Assembly (NCBI RefSeq): GCF_048564905.1 | Contig: NC_133007.1 | Coordinates: 16,738,001-16,802,000, forward strand | DNA length: 64,000 nt | Source: Vicugna pacos | Lineage: Eukaryota; Chordata; Mammalia; Artiodactyla; Camelidae | Reading direction: 5' to 3' | In this document: positions 1 through 10,630 of the stretch, piece after piece | Layout of the letters: every line of letters begins with the position of its first letter | Numbering within the stretch: the stretch's first letter is position 1 | Made by a program: the position numbers and the translations under genes | The notes under the pieces: model-generated | Told to the model about the DNA's origin: nothing | Seen by the model: only the letters and a program-made list of their open reading frames with translations | The model's database searches: none

Positions 1-305
1 TTTTTTTTTCTTTGCTAATGCTTTTGGTGTCCTGCCTATTTGTGTACAAGAATTTTTTCATGTAAACTTTGGAACCAGCTTATCTTGTTCTAAAACTTTC
101 GTTGACATCTTTAGAGGGATGGATTGATTAATTTAGGGAGAATCGAGGTCTTCTTAAGAGGGCACTTTATAACAAAGACCGGGATACACCTTTCCATTTA
201 CCCAAGTCCTTTCTGTATTCTTAAGGAATGTTTTAAAGTTTCTATTCTTACACTTTCTATTAACTTTATTTCCTGTTATTTACGTTTTTTTATTATCATA
301 AATGA
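1..305 (-). mobile_element. Old L1 ORF2-end relic
   Basis: The stretch resembles the reverse complement of the C-terminal end of mammalian L1 ORF2. It has the order of phrases typical of old L1 copies: an 'aatttaggga' block near 130, then 'tccatttacc' near 195, then 'gttttaaag' near 232. It is diverged and cut by the left window edge. It is intergenic, upstream of CD247. Family assignment is from memory of L1 sequence, so the subfamily is left open. Confidence 0.5.
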
Positions 306-424
306 GTCCAACGTTTAAATGCTGACAACTCACAAAAGTATTTGAAGTATTATATGAGCTATACTATCTTGAACTAACCTATGGTCCAAATTCAGGCCAA
401 ATTCAGATCCAAAACCTCAGCTCT

Positions 425-590
425 ACTCCAGCAATTTGCCTTATAGGTAAGGATGCTGAAGTCGAGAGCTGTTGAGTGACTTACTCAAGGCTGCACAGCA
501 AGTAGGTAGCAGAGATGGCGCTAACGCCCAAATATTCTGTCTTCACATTTTGCCTGACTCTGAATCCAGAGCTCTGTCATCTGACCAAAC
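425..590 (-). repeat. MIR SINE relic
   Basis: This is a reverse-strand MIR core. A diverged version of the 'gaaactgaggctcagagagg' region lies near 455, followed by 'gacttactcaaggctgcaca', a 'gtaggtagcagag' block and an 'actctgaatccagagctctg' end. It sits about 300 bp upstream of the CD247 leader. Confidence 0.7.
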
Positions 591-768
591 ACCATAAAAT
601 ATACGGATCTAGGAAAGTGGCAGATGTTCTTACAGGCACTGGGAACTCATGTCTGTCTAGGGGACTGACTTCAACGATCAAGATAGGAATTAGAGAAAAA
701 TGAGACAAAAATTAGAAAAAACAAAACAAAACAACGGTTAAATAAGAGAAGCAGCAAAAGTTCAGAAA

Positions 769-798
769 GACACACACACACACACACATACACACACC
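769..798 (+). repeat. (CA)n microsatellite upstream of CD247
   Basis: A CA-dinucleotide run of about 30 bp, with one interruption (cata), lies about 220-250 bp before the CD247 start codon. It is likely length-variable between individuals. Its alternating purine-pyrimidine pattern could affect local DNA structure near the promoter. Confidence 0.9.
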
Positions 799-799
799 C

Positions 800-1015
800 C
801 AAACCCTCAAACCTCCAGAGCTTCCTGCCTATGAACCGAGAGGGGGGGTGAGTTTCTTGGCCCCGTTGGCAGGTGCCTTCTCAAAGGCCCCATCGTCCTC
901 CACTTCCTGAGGAGGCAGCAGCGGAGCAAAGCCGGCAGAGGCTCCTTTTCTCCTCTTCGTCCAGCCACAACTGCCTCAGCCTCTGGCTCCCGGCTCTATC
1001 CTGGGGAAGGACAAG
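800..1015 (+). promoter_or_regulatory. CD247: CD247 core promoter and 5' leader
   Basis: The DNA just before the CD247 ATG has no TATA box at a useful distance. An ETS motif, CACTTCCTGAGG, lies at 901-912, and a second ETS-like core (CTTCC) lies near 821. From about 874 ('gccttctcaaaggccccat') to 1015 ('ggacaag' just before the ATG) the sequence follows the human CD247 mRNA leader as I remember it. The transcription start is therefore probably near 870-930 and the ETS motif lies at or just inside it. Elf-1 binding to the human zeta promoter is established knowledge, and the motif match here is seen directly. The exact start site cannot be fixed from sequence alone. Confidence 0.75.
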
Positions 1016-1073
1016 ATGAAGTGGACGGTGCTCATTATCCTGGCCATCCTGCAGGCGCAGCTTCCAGTTACAG
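1016..1073 (+). CDS. CD247: CD247 (CD3 zeta) coding exon 1
   Basis: The exon encodes MKWTVLIILAILQAQLPVT plus the first base of the next codon, then a strong splice donor (ACAG|GTAAGG, donor GT at 1074-1075). Human CD247 starts MKWKALFTAAILQAQLPIT and is interrupted at the same codon and phase. The shared ILQAQLP block, the matching leader and the identical splice phase make the identity firm. CD3 zeta is a type I membrane protein that forms a homodimer in the T-cell receptor-CD3 complex. Its three ITAMs, encoded by later exons, are phosphorylated by Lck and recruit ZAP-70. This exon supplies most of the cleaved signal peptide: a basic N-terminus (K2), a hydrophobic core (VLIILAIL), then a polar end. 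The core is more aliphatic than in human. Exon 2 (extracellular stub and membrane helix) was not found, so the gene is partial in this window. Confidence 0.95.
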
Positions 1074-1125
1074 GTAAGGCCGGATGTTTCGATGGAACTT
1101 TTAGAAACTCTTTGTGCATGTGTGT

Positions 1126-1147
1126 TGGGGGGGTGGGGGTGGAGGGA
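1126..1147 (+). other. G-quadruplex-prone G tract just inside intron 1
   Basis: Four or more runs of at least three G, with loops of one to four bases, lie on the non-template strand about 55 bp after the exon 1 donor. This fits the usual G-quadruplex pattern. Its position at the start of the first intron is a common place for such tracts. Confidence 0.6.
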
Positions 1148-1149
1148 AA

Positions 1150-2935
1150 TAGCACTGGGTTGGTGAGGAGCCAGTGTCTCCTTTAAATCCCGTCCTCCCC
1201 AAATCAACGGGCAGCTGGCTGAGCCGGGAGGGGTCTGGCTTGATGCCGGCAACTGCTCCATTACGGCCACGTTGGGCATCAGATTAGATCCAGCTGCTTG
1301 AAAACACACTTGTCCAAAGCATGGATTATTTTTCCAGTGATAAAAGGAGAGAGAAAAGTCTGCGGTGGTGGGAAGACAACGAGGAACTGAGGCAGAGCCT
1401 GTGTGGAGAAGAGGAGGGGGGTATTTAACTGAAGCTGGGTGGGACCAGAAAGACAGCTGAGACCTTTTTTTCTAGCCTCTGTGTCTTCTTTGACCACCTT
1501 GCTGGCTCCGTCACTCGGCCCCTTTCCTTCTTCCTTGGCCAACAAAGAACATTTCATTCATTGGTCAGAGAGGGTTGACTGGCTGACTTGAGGCTTCGAT
1601 GGGCTAGGGACTGACTGGGGTTAACGGAAGAGGGATGTGGCCTTGCGCAGGGTCCACGTCTGGGCTCGGCTCTGACACGGCTGCCCACACGCACAGCCAA
1701 GGGCAGCCCGATGACACACCCATCCCAGCCTCAGTGACTCACCCACCACCCCTGGCAGCTCTCATCTGAGGCCAAATAAGCCAGAGATGCTGGCAGAACA
1801 TGAACGTAAGGGACAGATGAAAGGATGTGACTTAAGGCACCACCATGGGTAACAACCAACCCTTAAGAGAACCTACTCCTCACTTGGCTCCAGTCCTTGA
1901 AGCCTGGCTTTTCTAGAATCCTTTCACTCCTGCTGGGTTTTCTAGCCCAGATAATGAGGAGGTGAAGTAAAAAGAAGACAAAATGGACTCCGTCCGGGGT
2001 TCGGCGACCTGGCATTTTTACAGGAAACGGGACAAACTGTATTTAAATCTCAAGTGTTGGGGGGGTGGGTCCCAAACCAACGTCGTCCGTCCACTTTGCA
2101 GCTCACCTCGGTGTGGGAGGGTGTCTGGTGACAATGCTGGGGGCAGGAGAGGCCACTGGCACCTCTGTTGCTGCCGGGAACACGGCACAGCCCCGGCCTA
2201 GCGCCTCGGGGGTTTCGAGGACTAAGCCGTGGCGGGGTTTTCTGTAAGATCACAGCTCTCTTCTCAGAAGGGCCTGCTGGGGATGAGTCATGCGCTGCTG
2301 GGGGCAAGGACACCAGAATGAGCCCAGAGCAGCCCGTCCTGTGTGCGGGGCTCCAGAGGACCCGTGATGCCGTCACAGCCTGTGATTCAGGGATTTGTGG
2401 AGGGGAACAGCTGACAGCAGTGGATTCAGACCCTGGGCCTCAGGTTTGGGGGCTGCACTTGGGAGATAATTGCATCACGTGACGTTTCCTCAGGGGTCTA
2501 TCTGTGTTGGGCCTTGGGGCCAAGGCGGGGGCAATGGAATTAGAAGAGAAAGAAGCTGCGAGGGTGGTGGTAGCTGCCAGGAGTGGCAAACAGAACCCCA
2601 CCCGGCAGACAAGATGGGGGCCATGCCCCATTTCCACGAAGAGCGCACAGGAGGAAAAACTAGATTCATCCTTCAGTGCTCTGCAGGGGTAGAGATGGAA
2701 ATTTCAGCTCTTTTTAGATAAAGGCTCCTGGACGGAAGTTTTTCAAACTGTCCTCACCCCACTGAGGGAAGGCAAGGGAGATTTAGAGAGGCCTTTAACA
2801 CCCAGGGCCGCAAACGGCATCCGTGTTGCCTAAACAGGACACCATGTATGATTTCCTCCGGAGGAAAGGCTGCTGGCGGAGTTGGCGCTGAGGTCTTCCC
2901 TCTTTCCTTGCTCAATTAAGTTACTCACCCTCAAA
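1150..2935. other. Promoter-proximal intron, no recognised gene or repeat
   Basis: This is mostly single-copy-looking sequence. The part at about 2040-2660 is GC-rich with scattered CpGs, for example around 2080-2095 and 2198-2240, but is weaker than the island near 59 kb. Overlapping open frames on both strands here (for example 2168-2482 plus and 2050-2376 minus) have no recognisable domain and look like effects of base composition. Confidence 0.5.
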
Positions 2936-2939
2936 CCCT

Positions 2940-3020
2940 ATTTTTTTTTGTCATGCTAATTCATTTTTATTTTATTTTTTTAATTGAAATACAGTCGGTT
3001 TCCAATGTTGTGTTCATCCA
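2940..3020 (-). mobile_element. L1 3'-end fragment
   Basis: A short reverse-strand L1 3' end: a T-rich start (the element's A tail), then 'ttaattgaaatacagtcggt' and 'tccaatgttgtgttcat'. Only the last ~80 bp of the element is present, a severe 5' truncation. Confidence 0.7.
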
Positions 3021-3394
3021 AACCCTTTTAAAACATCTTTTTACTAAGACTTTTCTATTTGCATTTCCTTGGAAATGCCCAGAGCATTCCGATTAAAGCA
3101 AATTATGACTCTGTCTGTCCGAGGAGGTCTCTCTGGTGAGTCTGCCAAGACGGTCACCAGGGTCTAAGGCTGGAAGAGACTAAGATGGCGTGCCTAAAGG
3201 CATGGGCACCCTTGCCTGCGGAGCCCTCAACTTTTCAGTGCCCCTAACTCCTGGCCTCATGGTGGCCAGTGAGGCCTTTGTCCTTTCTCCAGCAAGGAAA
3301 TGCAGCTCTGACACCAAGCCTCACGAAATGCAGGCTTCTAGTCTTGTGAGCAGCTCTGCTTTTAGAGAAACAGACGGGGTGGGAAGAGCCAGGC

Positions 3395-3585
3395 CCATCA
3401 CATGGCTGCCAATTTCCCAGCTGTGCAACCTTAAGCAAGTAACTTAACCTCTCTGGGCCTCAGCTGTCTCACCTCTAAAGTTAGGAATATCTTCATGCAG
3501 AGATGTGAAAAAGAAAAGTAAATGTAATGTGCCTGACAGATACTAGACAGTCAATACATGGAAGTTGTGTTGTTACTGTTATAAA
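3395..3585 (+). repeat. MIR SINE relic
   Basis: A plus-strand MIR with 'cagctgtgcaaccttaagca', 'aacctctctgggcctcagct' and, at the 3' side, 'tactagacagtcaatacatg'. Most of the element is present. Confidence 0.8.
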
Positions 3586-3589
3586 ATCC

Positions 3590-4790
3590 TGGCCTGTTTT
3601 CTTGTTCTCAAGATCCAGGAACAGGAAATGGAAACCCACGGTTAGGATTCTTAATTTGCTCTCCTTTGTGTTGTAAAGCAGCACTGGGCATTTTCTCCAT
3701 CTGTTGAAGTCCAGCTCGTCTGTCTTTTGATTTCTGAGCATATCCGTAACAACACAGGAACGCAGCGGTGATCCCTCCCAGCCGTAGGTCCAACCGTGAG
3801 CAAGAAGCAAAGCTTTGGTGGGTCATAGGATGAGCGTTACAGCTACCATTTTTTGGTTTTTAAGACATTTATTCTGTAGGGGATTTTCTCCCCAGGTGAA
3901 AAATGTGACTGACAATATATAGAATATAAACAGTTAAGGGGAGCAAATTAGAACAAGGTCCACCTGGTCGTCACTGGTTAGGGCCACCATCCAGATTTGG
4001 CAGCCAAATGCGTAGTGTGGGTGCACAGTGACCAGGGTATTTAAATGAATACTTCTTGAAACCAGATCTTTGCTTAAACTGCCTGGAGCTAGACTTGAGG
4101 GAAGCATCTAAGCGATGCCAGGACAAATCTTTCATCGAAGGCATTTTCACCAGTGGTTTATTTCGACCTCTGGTCATCTGACTCTGCTCACCCAGAGGAG
4201 GTACCTCATTTTTCACTTTGACCTTTCTCAGACTTGCTGGCCTGTTTCCCATCTGCTGCTTCAAACACCACCCTGAAACAGTCCTGGGAAGTACTTGCTT
4301 AGGTGAATAAACAACACTGCTGAATCTATTTAAAAATTCCCTTCATTTTTGCCTTTAACGAATTTAATCTAATTTTTTATTGGATACACTTTTACTTTCG
4401 AGAATCCCTGGGCATTGTGTCTTGTGTTTTATTTAGGGTTCAGGCACCTTTAGGGAACTGTCTTGCGTTAGATTTGTCCAGACACACACCCTGGGAATCC
4501 TTTTTTTTCTGAGCCTTATTTACTTATGGGTCAGGAAACTGAATAAATAGCAGCGATAGTTCAAAATACATTTCTTCTCTGCTTGGGCCAAGGTTAGTTC
4601 TTATTAACACTAAAGTGATAGTAGATTTAATCAATCTGAGCAAACATACAGACCATTTGGTTAAAAAATAATCAAACCCGTCATTTGATCTGTTAATTGA
4701 AACAAAATGATCAGTTACTAAACCGGACACACATAGCCACTCCTTCCAGCCTCAGACACAGTGTATGTTTCCTGAGGGAAAAGACATTCC
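3590..4790. other. Single-copy-looking intron stretch
   Basis: I recognise no gene, RNA gene or dated repeat here. The section at 4330-4730 is AT-rich. Minus-strand frames at 3493-3826 and 3971-4264 have no familiar motif, start context or exon-like borders. Confidence 0.4.
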
Positions 4791-4794
4791 TCTG

Positions 4795-4885
4795 CTCAGG
4801 AACTATTCTAGCACTTAGCACGGTGCCTGGAGCAGGCCGTGAATATTTGTTGGGTGACTTACAAGGTGGCTGAATGAGGGAAATC
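4795..4885 (+). repeat. L2 or MIR 3'-end relic
   Basis: The order 'agcacttagcacggtgcctg', then 'aatatttgttgggtgactta' and 'ggctgaatgagg' is the typical 3' end of L2/MIR-class elements on the plus strand. Confidence 0.6.
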
Positions 4886-5577
4886 TAGACCTTTCCATGC
4901 AATTAAATTCACTTTAATGGTTTTTTAGGGAGGTCATATCTTGGAGTGGCGTAGTTGGACCTTTCTTCTGGGGAATTTAGTATTAAACAAAGTACTTAAA
5001 AAAAAACAACCAGAAATTAAGCTAGTGGAGGGGACAGGGCAGTTTGAATAAATAGACTGATTAAAAATGAGTTACAAGGACAGTTTAAGATAAAATCCTA
5101 CCGTTGTTAAAATTTTCTGGTTGGACCATATGAAATTTCTGACATTTGTCTATTTGGGACCTACAAAAATGATAATTTCATATGAGTCAACTAATATATC
5201 TTGAAAATAAAGAAAGATGCTCATTTTTCCGACTTTGCTTTAATGATAGGGAAAAGCAGAAAATAAAGAGGGCTGCCACGGCTGGAGATTGTTAACTAAT
5301 GAATCAATAAACTTACGAAGGCACCAAGGAGAAAAATAAGAGTTTGTGGATTATAGCATAAATCACATTATTCAGTTGCCCAATTGCTTCAAAATACAGA
5401 AAGAAAAAAAAAGCAGAATATCTAACCATTATAGTCCAATTTGTTCTAGATTACTAAATAAATATTCCAAGTAGTTATCACTTTTTTTCTCTCTTAATCT
5501 GAGGTATTTTACCAAAAATACCAAAATCATCAGAGGAGGTCATAAATTTTTTAAATGTCCCATTCCGCTTTTTTTTT

Positions 5578-5800
5578 TAAAAGTGTTTACATATTTTTAT
5601 AGAGCTGCTATGTGCTTTTTTTCCTTCATATTTTATTCTGAGCATCTTTTTTATGCTTGGCCTTCGCGACTGTTTTTAAACTTCTGTAGTTCATGCATCG
5701 CATTTTCTTCACTGTTTCCTTATTGCTGGGCACTTGAGCTGTTTCTAATTTTTGTTATTATAGTTAATCCTGCAAGAAAATCTTGACATATGTAGCCTTT
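5578..5800 (-). mobile_element. Old L1M 3'-region relic
   Basis: Reverse-strand L1M-like text, with phrases around 5640 ('gagcatcttttttatgct') and around 5728 ('gggcacttgagctgtttcta') that match the usual 'pause and probe' wording of old L1 3' regions. It is strongly diverged. Confidence 0.5.
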
Positions 5801-6024
5801 AAAATGTCTTCTGAATTACTTTCTTGGGCTAATTTCTCCAGGACTGACAATTAAAAGAAGAAGTTAAAGTAAAAGGACATTTCGCAGGATACTTTAGACT
5901 TCTGTTGAAAATAATCCTGTCGAGGAGAGGTTTTGGGTTTTTGTTTTTTGTTTTTTGTTTTCCAATTCTCTGACCATCGGCAAGTGTTTCTGTCTTCTCT
6001 GGAGCAGGCAATATGGGGGAGGGA

Positions 6025-6140
6025 GAGTGGAGGTCATGGAACCAGAAAGATCTGGATCCAGGTCCTGTTTGCTCCCCAGCCTTTCACTGTGGCCAGCTGC
6101 CCACCTCCAGAACCCCTTTCTTCCTCTGTGAGATGGCGGT
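6025..6140 (+). repeat. MIR SINE relic
   Basis: A diverged plus-strand MIR: 'ggatccaggtcctgtttgct' in the core, then 'tttcttcctctgtgagatgg' in place of the usual 'tttcctcatctgtaaaatgg'. Confidence 0.55.
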
Positions 6141-6304
6141 GGAGTGGAGACACACTCGGAAGAGGCACACACACAAGAGGTGTAGTCGTGACCACAGGTG
6201 CTTCAGTTTCCCAACCTGCAAAATAGAAAGGGTATCATTTTCCCAAAGCAAGAAAGTGGAAACGCTGGCACTAATGTGCTTTTTTTTTAACTTCTTTTGT
6301 CACT

Positions 6305-6400
6305 AAATTGCAGTGTAAACTTGGGCAGAAGTCTCTCTCTGGGCTTTAGTTTTCTCATCTGTGTGATGGGGAAGAAGAGGATTGAACATCCCTTTCAGCT
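6305..6400 (+). repeat. MIR SINE relic
   Basis: Plus-strand MIR half with 'aacttgggcagaagtctctc', 'tagttttctcatctgtgtga' and 'ggattgaacatccctttcag'. The 5' part is not recognisable. Confidence 0.65.
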
Positions 6401-6954
6401 ACACCATGAGTTACGTACGGTCTTGAAATTACCAAGTTTTTAAGAACGGTTAGTTACCTAGCCCCCCACCCCACTGGTATTGACTTACAGAATTAGGACC
6501 TCCAATCAATAAATGAAATTTATTCATCCCTGTAGCTCCAATAAATAAATAAAATTAAAACTTAAAAAAAATCTGGACTCCCACCTTATCACAGTATTTT
6601 TAACTCTAACGGGAGCCTCTGTTGTGAAAAATCCAAGGACGGAGTCCAACATTTTCTAGCTTGTCCCTTATGCTTGTGCATCGGCTGCAGATTTATGGCC
6701 ACTCAAGGACTTTGCTGGTGAGAACTGACTTGAAGAGAAAGCAAATTGCCGTCTGAAGCGGCCAAATTGCACTGGTGGAAATGTTAGAAGCTCCCTTTGT
6801 CCGCTCTGCTTGCCTGTTATGATTTGTGCTTCTCAGCAACTAATTTTCAGGCTCAAGGGGGAAAAAATAAATAGAAAGCATTCGAACCAGGACAGGCAGG
6901 ATCCTTGCCCAGTCCAGACCACCATTCTCTTAGCACGGTCATTCCTTTATATTT

Positions 6955-7150
6955 ACAAAATCCTTCCCAATGCCTTCGTTTACTCGATCCTCGTAACCAT
7001 TCTATGGCAAGTAGCAGAAAAAGTACTAAGATTCTCTTTGTATAAACAAAGAAAATGAGGCTCAGAGGTTTGATGACATGCCTAATAGTAGAACCAGGCT
7101 CCAAACACAGTTTCTGATCCCCCGTTCAAGGTGCGTGCTCTCGAACATTC
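6955..7150 (-). repeat. MIR SINE relic
   Basis: Reverse-strand MIR: 'gatcctcgtaaccattctat', then 'gaaaatgaggctcagaggtt', 'acatgcctaatagtagaacc' and a diverged 'gatcccccgttcaaggtgcg' end. Confidence 0.7.
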
Positions 7151-7745
7151 TAGCAACCTCTCTACCAGGTCTTCTATCAATTTGCATCTTACACCTAATG
7201 ACTGAATTCTGCAGCAGACTTTTGAAGGCATTTCCCTCAGTCAGCACTTACTACGATTTTCCTCTCAATTTTTGAAGTAAGAATTATTTTGATGCTGAAT
7301 ATCCTCATTTAATATAAATTTTCCTGCTGAGTATGAAATATTTGGTTGTTAGTACAGAATTGCATTTTTCTCTGGCCTATTATTATAGTTCTGAACTCAC
7401 ATTTCCTCCAGATGCGGTAAAATCCATATTTTCTGTTTTACTCTTAATAAATGTACCTCTTTGGGAGCTTTTCTTGAGAGGGATCAACCTCAGTTTGCAA
7501 TTTTACCCGTTTCTATGGTTTCTATGTGTGCCGCACCTGCCCCCTCCACCACCGTGTGAGGCATCGGTGGAAATCAAACGTGTAAATCAAAGTGCAAATT
7601 AAATTGTATTTGAGAAGCTTTCATCCTCAATGATAGCCTTCAATCGGTCTGTTTGGTAAGAACGGTTTTGTGTAAGGTTTTGTGGGGTGAGGTTTTCTAA
7701 AAGAAGAGCACGCTATTCCACACAGACGCTCAGTCGAAGTTGGCG
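7150..7745. other. Unassigned intron stretch
   Basis: AT-rich sequence between a MIR and an L1 3' end. No gene, RNA gene or clear repeat was recognised. Confidence 0.35.
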
Positions 7746-7747
7746 GG

Positions 7748-8020
7748 TTTTTGGTTTTGTTTTGTGTTTTATTGAAGTCTAGTCGATTTACAATGTTGCG
7801 TTAGTTTCTCTTGTACAGCCTAGTGATTCATATATATTCCTTTTCATATTCTTTTTTATTATAGGCTATTACAAGCTTCCGAATATAGTTCCCTGTGCTG
7901 TACAGTAGGACCTTGTTGTTTATCTGTTTTATATATAGCAGTGTGTATCTGCAAATCCTGAACTCCCAATTTATTCCTCCCCTCTTCCCCCACTGGTAAC
8001 CGGAGATTTGGTTTTTATAT
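7748..8020 (-). mobile_element. Cetartiodactyl-type L1 3' end
   Basis: About 270 bp of reverse-strand L1 3' UTR: 'attgaagtctagtcgattta' after the T-rich side, 'attccttttcatattc', 'atagttccctgtgctgtaca', 'taggaccttgttgtttatct' and an 'actcccaatttattcctccc' end. It is 5' truncated like most L1 copies. This 3' end is shared by camelids, ruminants, pigs and whales. Confidence 0.85.
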
Positions 8021-8053
8021 AAATCCTCGAGAAGTGGGAGAATTACTTTTATA

Positions 8054-8214
8054 TTGTTTTAATTTTTTCATTAAACATTTTTTTGTTTGTTTGTTTGGTG
8101 GGGGGTAGGTAATTAGGTTTATTTACTTATTTTTTAACAGAGGTACTGGAGACTGAACCCAGGACATCGTGCATGCTAAGCATGCACTCTACCACAAAGC
8201 TATACCCTGCCCCC
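8054..8214 (-). repeat. Camelid tRNA-derived SINE (Vic-1 type)
   Basis: Reverse complement of a tRNA-Ala-derived SINE. The poly-A side appears as T-rich DNA on the left, the tail as 'taggtaattaggtttattta', and the tRNA-like head as 'tgaacccaggacatcgtgca', 'tgctaagcatgcactctacc' and 'aaagctataccctgccccc'. A diverged target-site duplication (agaattactttta near 8040, aaaattaccttta near 8217) frames it. Confidence 0.85.
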
Positions 8215-8219
8215 TGAAA

Positions 8220-8945
8220 ATTACCTTTAAATGACAAATATATATAATCCATTCTCAATTATTTATGTCAGATTTTGGTTTTAAGTCCAGTTGCATCTGC
8301 CTGGGCCAAGCCCGGGAGTCCAATCCTTTTTGCTGTTACTGGAGCAAAGTAAACCAAGATAAGAAATTTGGTGCTCAGAGCAGAATACGTGAAGCATCAG
8401 ATTGCCCAATATTTGAATATCAGTAGCTCTTCGTGTGTCCACTCTCCAGGCTGATTGGGAGGAGGCCTGGGAGAGGAGGAGTGTCTAGGAGTTTGGCAGG
8501 GTATTTGCAGGGCTGCTGGGCTATAGGTGCCTCCCCTTTGCCAAACCCTGGAGCTGGGGAGGACAGCTCAGAATGCAAACCAGCACTACCATTTAGGATT
8601 AAACACATCCCCGCTTCTCTCAATTGCTGCAGACACTAGAAAGTCAGCTCTGTGTTCCTACATTTCACCAGTTCCCCATCAGGCAGTGTTGTACTGGCTC
8701 GAAGCCATATTGTCAATGACAGCCCTGAGCCAGAACTGCCTTTTTGTCATGTGGACTGGGAGTGATGGTGAAGAGTTGGAGGGAAGAGGTTGGAGGGAAG
8801 AGTAGAAAAGACAGCCTGGCGGGTAGGGGTGGAGGTTGCCATCTGTGGCCATAGGAGGCAGACAAGCCAGAGCGGCTTGCTGTAGGGAGAAGGCAGCTGA
8901 GCTGGGTGACTCTAGCGTGGGACTAGCCTGTCCCCAGATCCCATC
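8220..8945. other. Unassigned intron stretch
   Basis: Single-copy-looking DNA. A minus frame at 8679-9098 overlaps the TG-rich tract that follows and has low-complexity His/Thr-rich protein, so I do not call it a gene. Confidence 0.4.
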
Positions 8946-8949
8946 CCAT

Positions 8950-9200
8950 GGGTTATAGCTCAGTTTGGGTGTGGCACACATGCATGCCAGTGTGTGTTTA
9001 CCTGTGTGCTCTGCAGGTGTCTGTGCCCCACTGTGCATGTGCTGGTGTGTGTGGGACTGTGTGTTTGTGTTCCAGCATGTGGGTGCATGCACTGGCATGT
9101 ACTGTGTGCTTGTCTGTATGCAGCGGACATGTCTTGCGTCTGTGTTTCTGTGTGCACCAGTGAGTGGCTTTCTGAGTATGATGTGTGTATTTAAGAGGAG
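8950..9200. repeat. Degenerate TG-rich low-complexity tract
   Basis: An irregular mixture of tgtg, gtgc and catg runs with no fixed unit. It stays open in all three plus frames and in two minus frames only because TG-rich DNA rarely makes stop codons in those phases. Confidence 0.7.
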
Positions 9201-9895
9201 GTTGGTGGCAGTAGGACCTAGAAGAAAGGGGCAGCATTGCTTGAGCTTGGAGCTGGCGATCTAGGTCAGGTAATAGTGGGACTGAGATATCATGGGACCC
9301 ATTCCAGACATTTTGTGCAGAAGGGAGCCAAGAAATCTTCCGTCCAAACTAGAATCTCTAGGATCATGGAGAGGTGGGATCAGCTCCTTCATTAGATGCA
9401 GATACTTCTCAGGTCTCCCGACTACCTTCAGAACTCCCCTGAGAACTCTCCCATCTCCCAAGTAAGCCTGCTGTCTTTCTTTCCACCTTCTTCCCAGTCC
9501 CCTTACTTAAAATGCTGACCCTACCCCACCCCGTGAAAACCCTACTGTCCCCTTATAATTAAGTCCAGATGTGGGGGGAATCTCCCAGGCCCTCTGTTGA
9601 CACTGTCACCAGTGTTCAGATGACAAAGGAAGGTGGAAAATTATTGTTCTTAGAACTCAAGGTTAAAAACCCAACACAAATAGTGCCCTATGATGAGCCC
9701 TTCTCAGAGTGGAGGCCCAGCACGCGAAGAGTTTCAGGAACACTACCCATCAGCAGAAAATATCAGCGGCTCCCCTATTTCCCATCAGTTCTTCCCACAG
9801 TGGCCAATAGATGAGTTTTGACTAAAAGAGTCAAAGTGCATTTGGTGCTTTTCTTTCTTTCTGCCCTCAGAAGAGATTCACAAGCAATTCAGTAA
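9200..9895. other. Unassigned intron stretch
   Basis: No gene or repeat recognised. The plus frame at 9569-9814 has no familiar domain. Confidence 0.35.
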
Positions 9896-10545
<650 letters not shown>

Positions 10546-10564
10546 GTAACACAAGTCATCTGGT

Positions 10565-10630
10565 CAACCGCTTGACTTATCAATTAATATTTACCAAGCA
10601 CCTCTTATGTACCCCAAGGCAAACAGTTCT
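10565..10630 (-). repeat. L2 3'-end relic
   Basis: A short reverse-strand L2 end: 'attaatatttaccaagcacc' followed by 'tcttatgtaccccaaggcaa'. Confidence 0.5.

Noticed and set aside
8948-9264. Cys/Val-rich open frames in three plus frames
   Set aside because: They are caused by TG-rich low-complexity DNA, which is open in several phases and on both strands.
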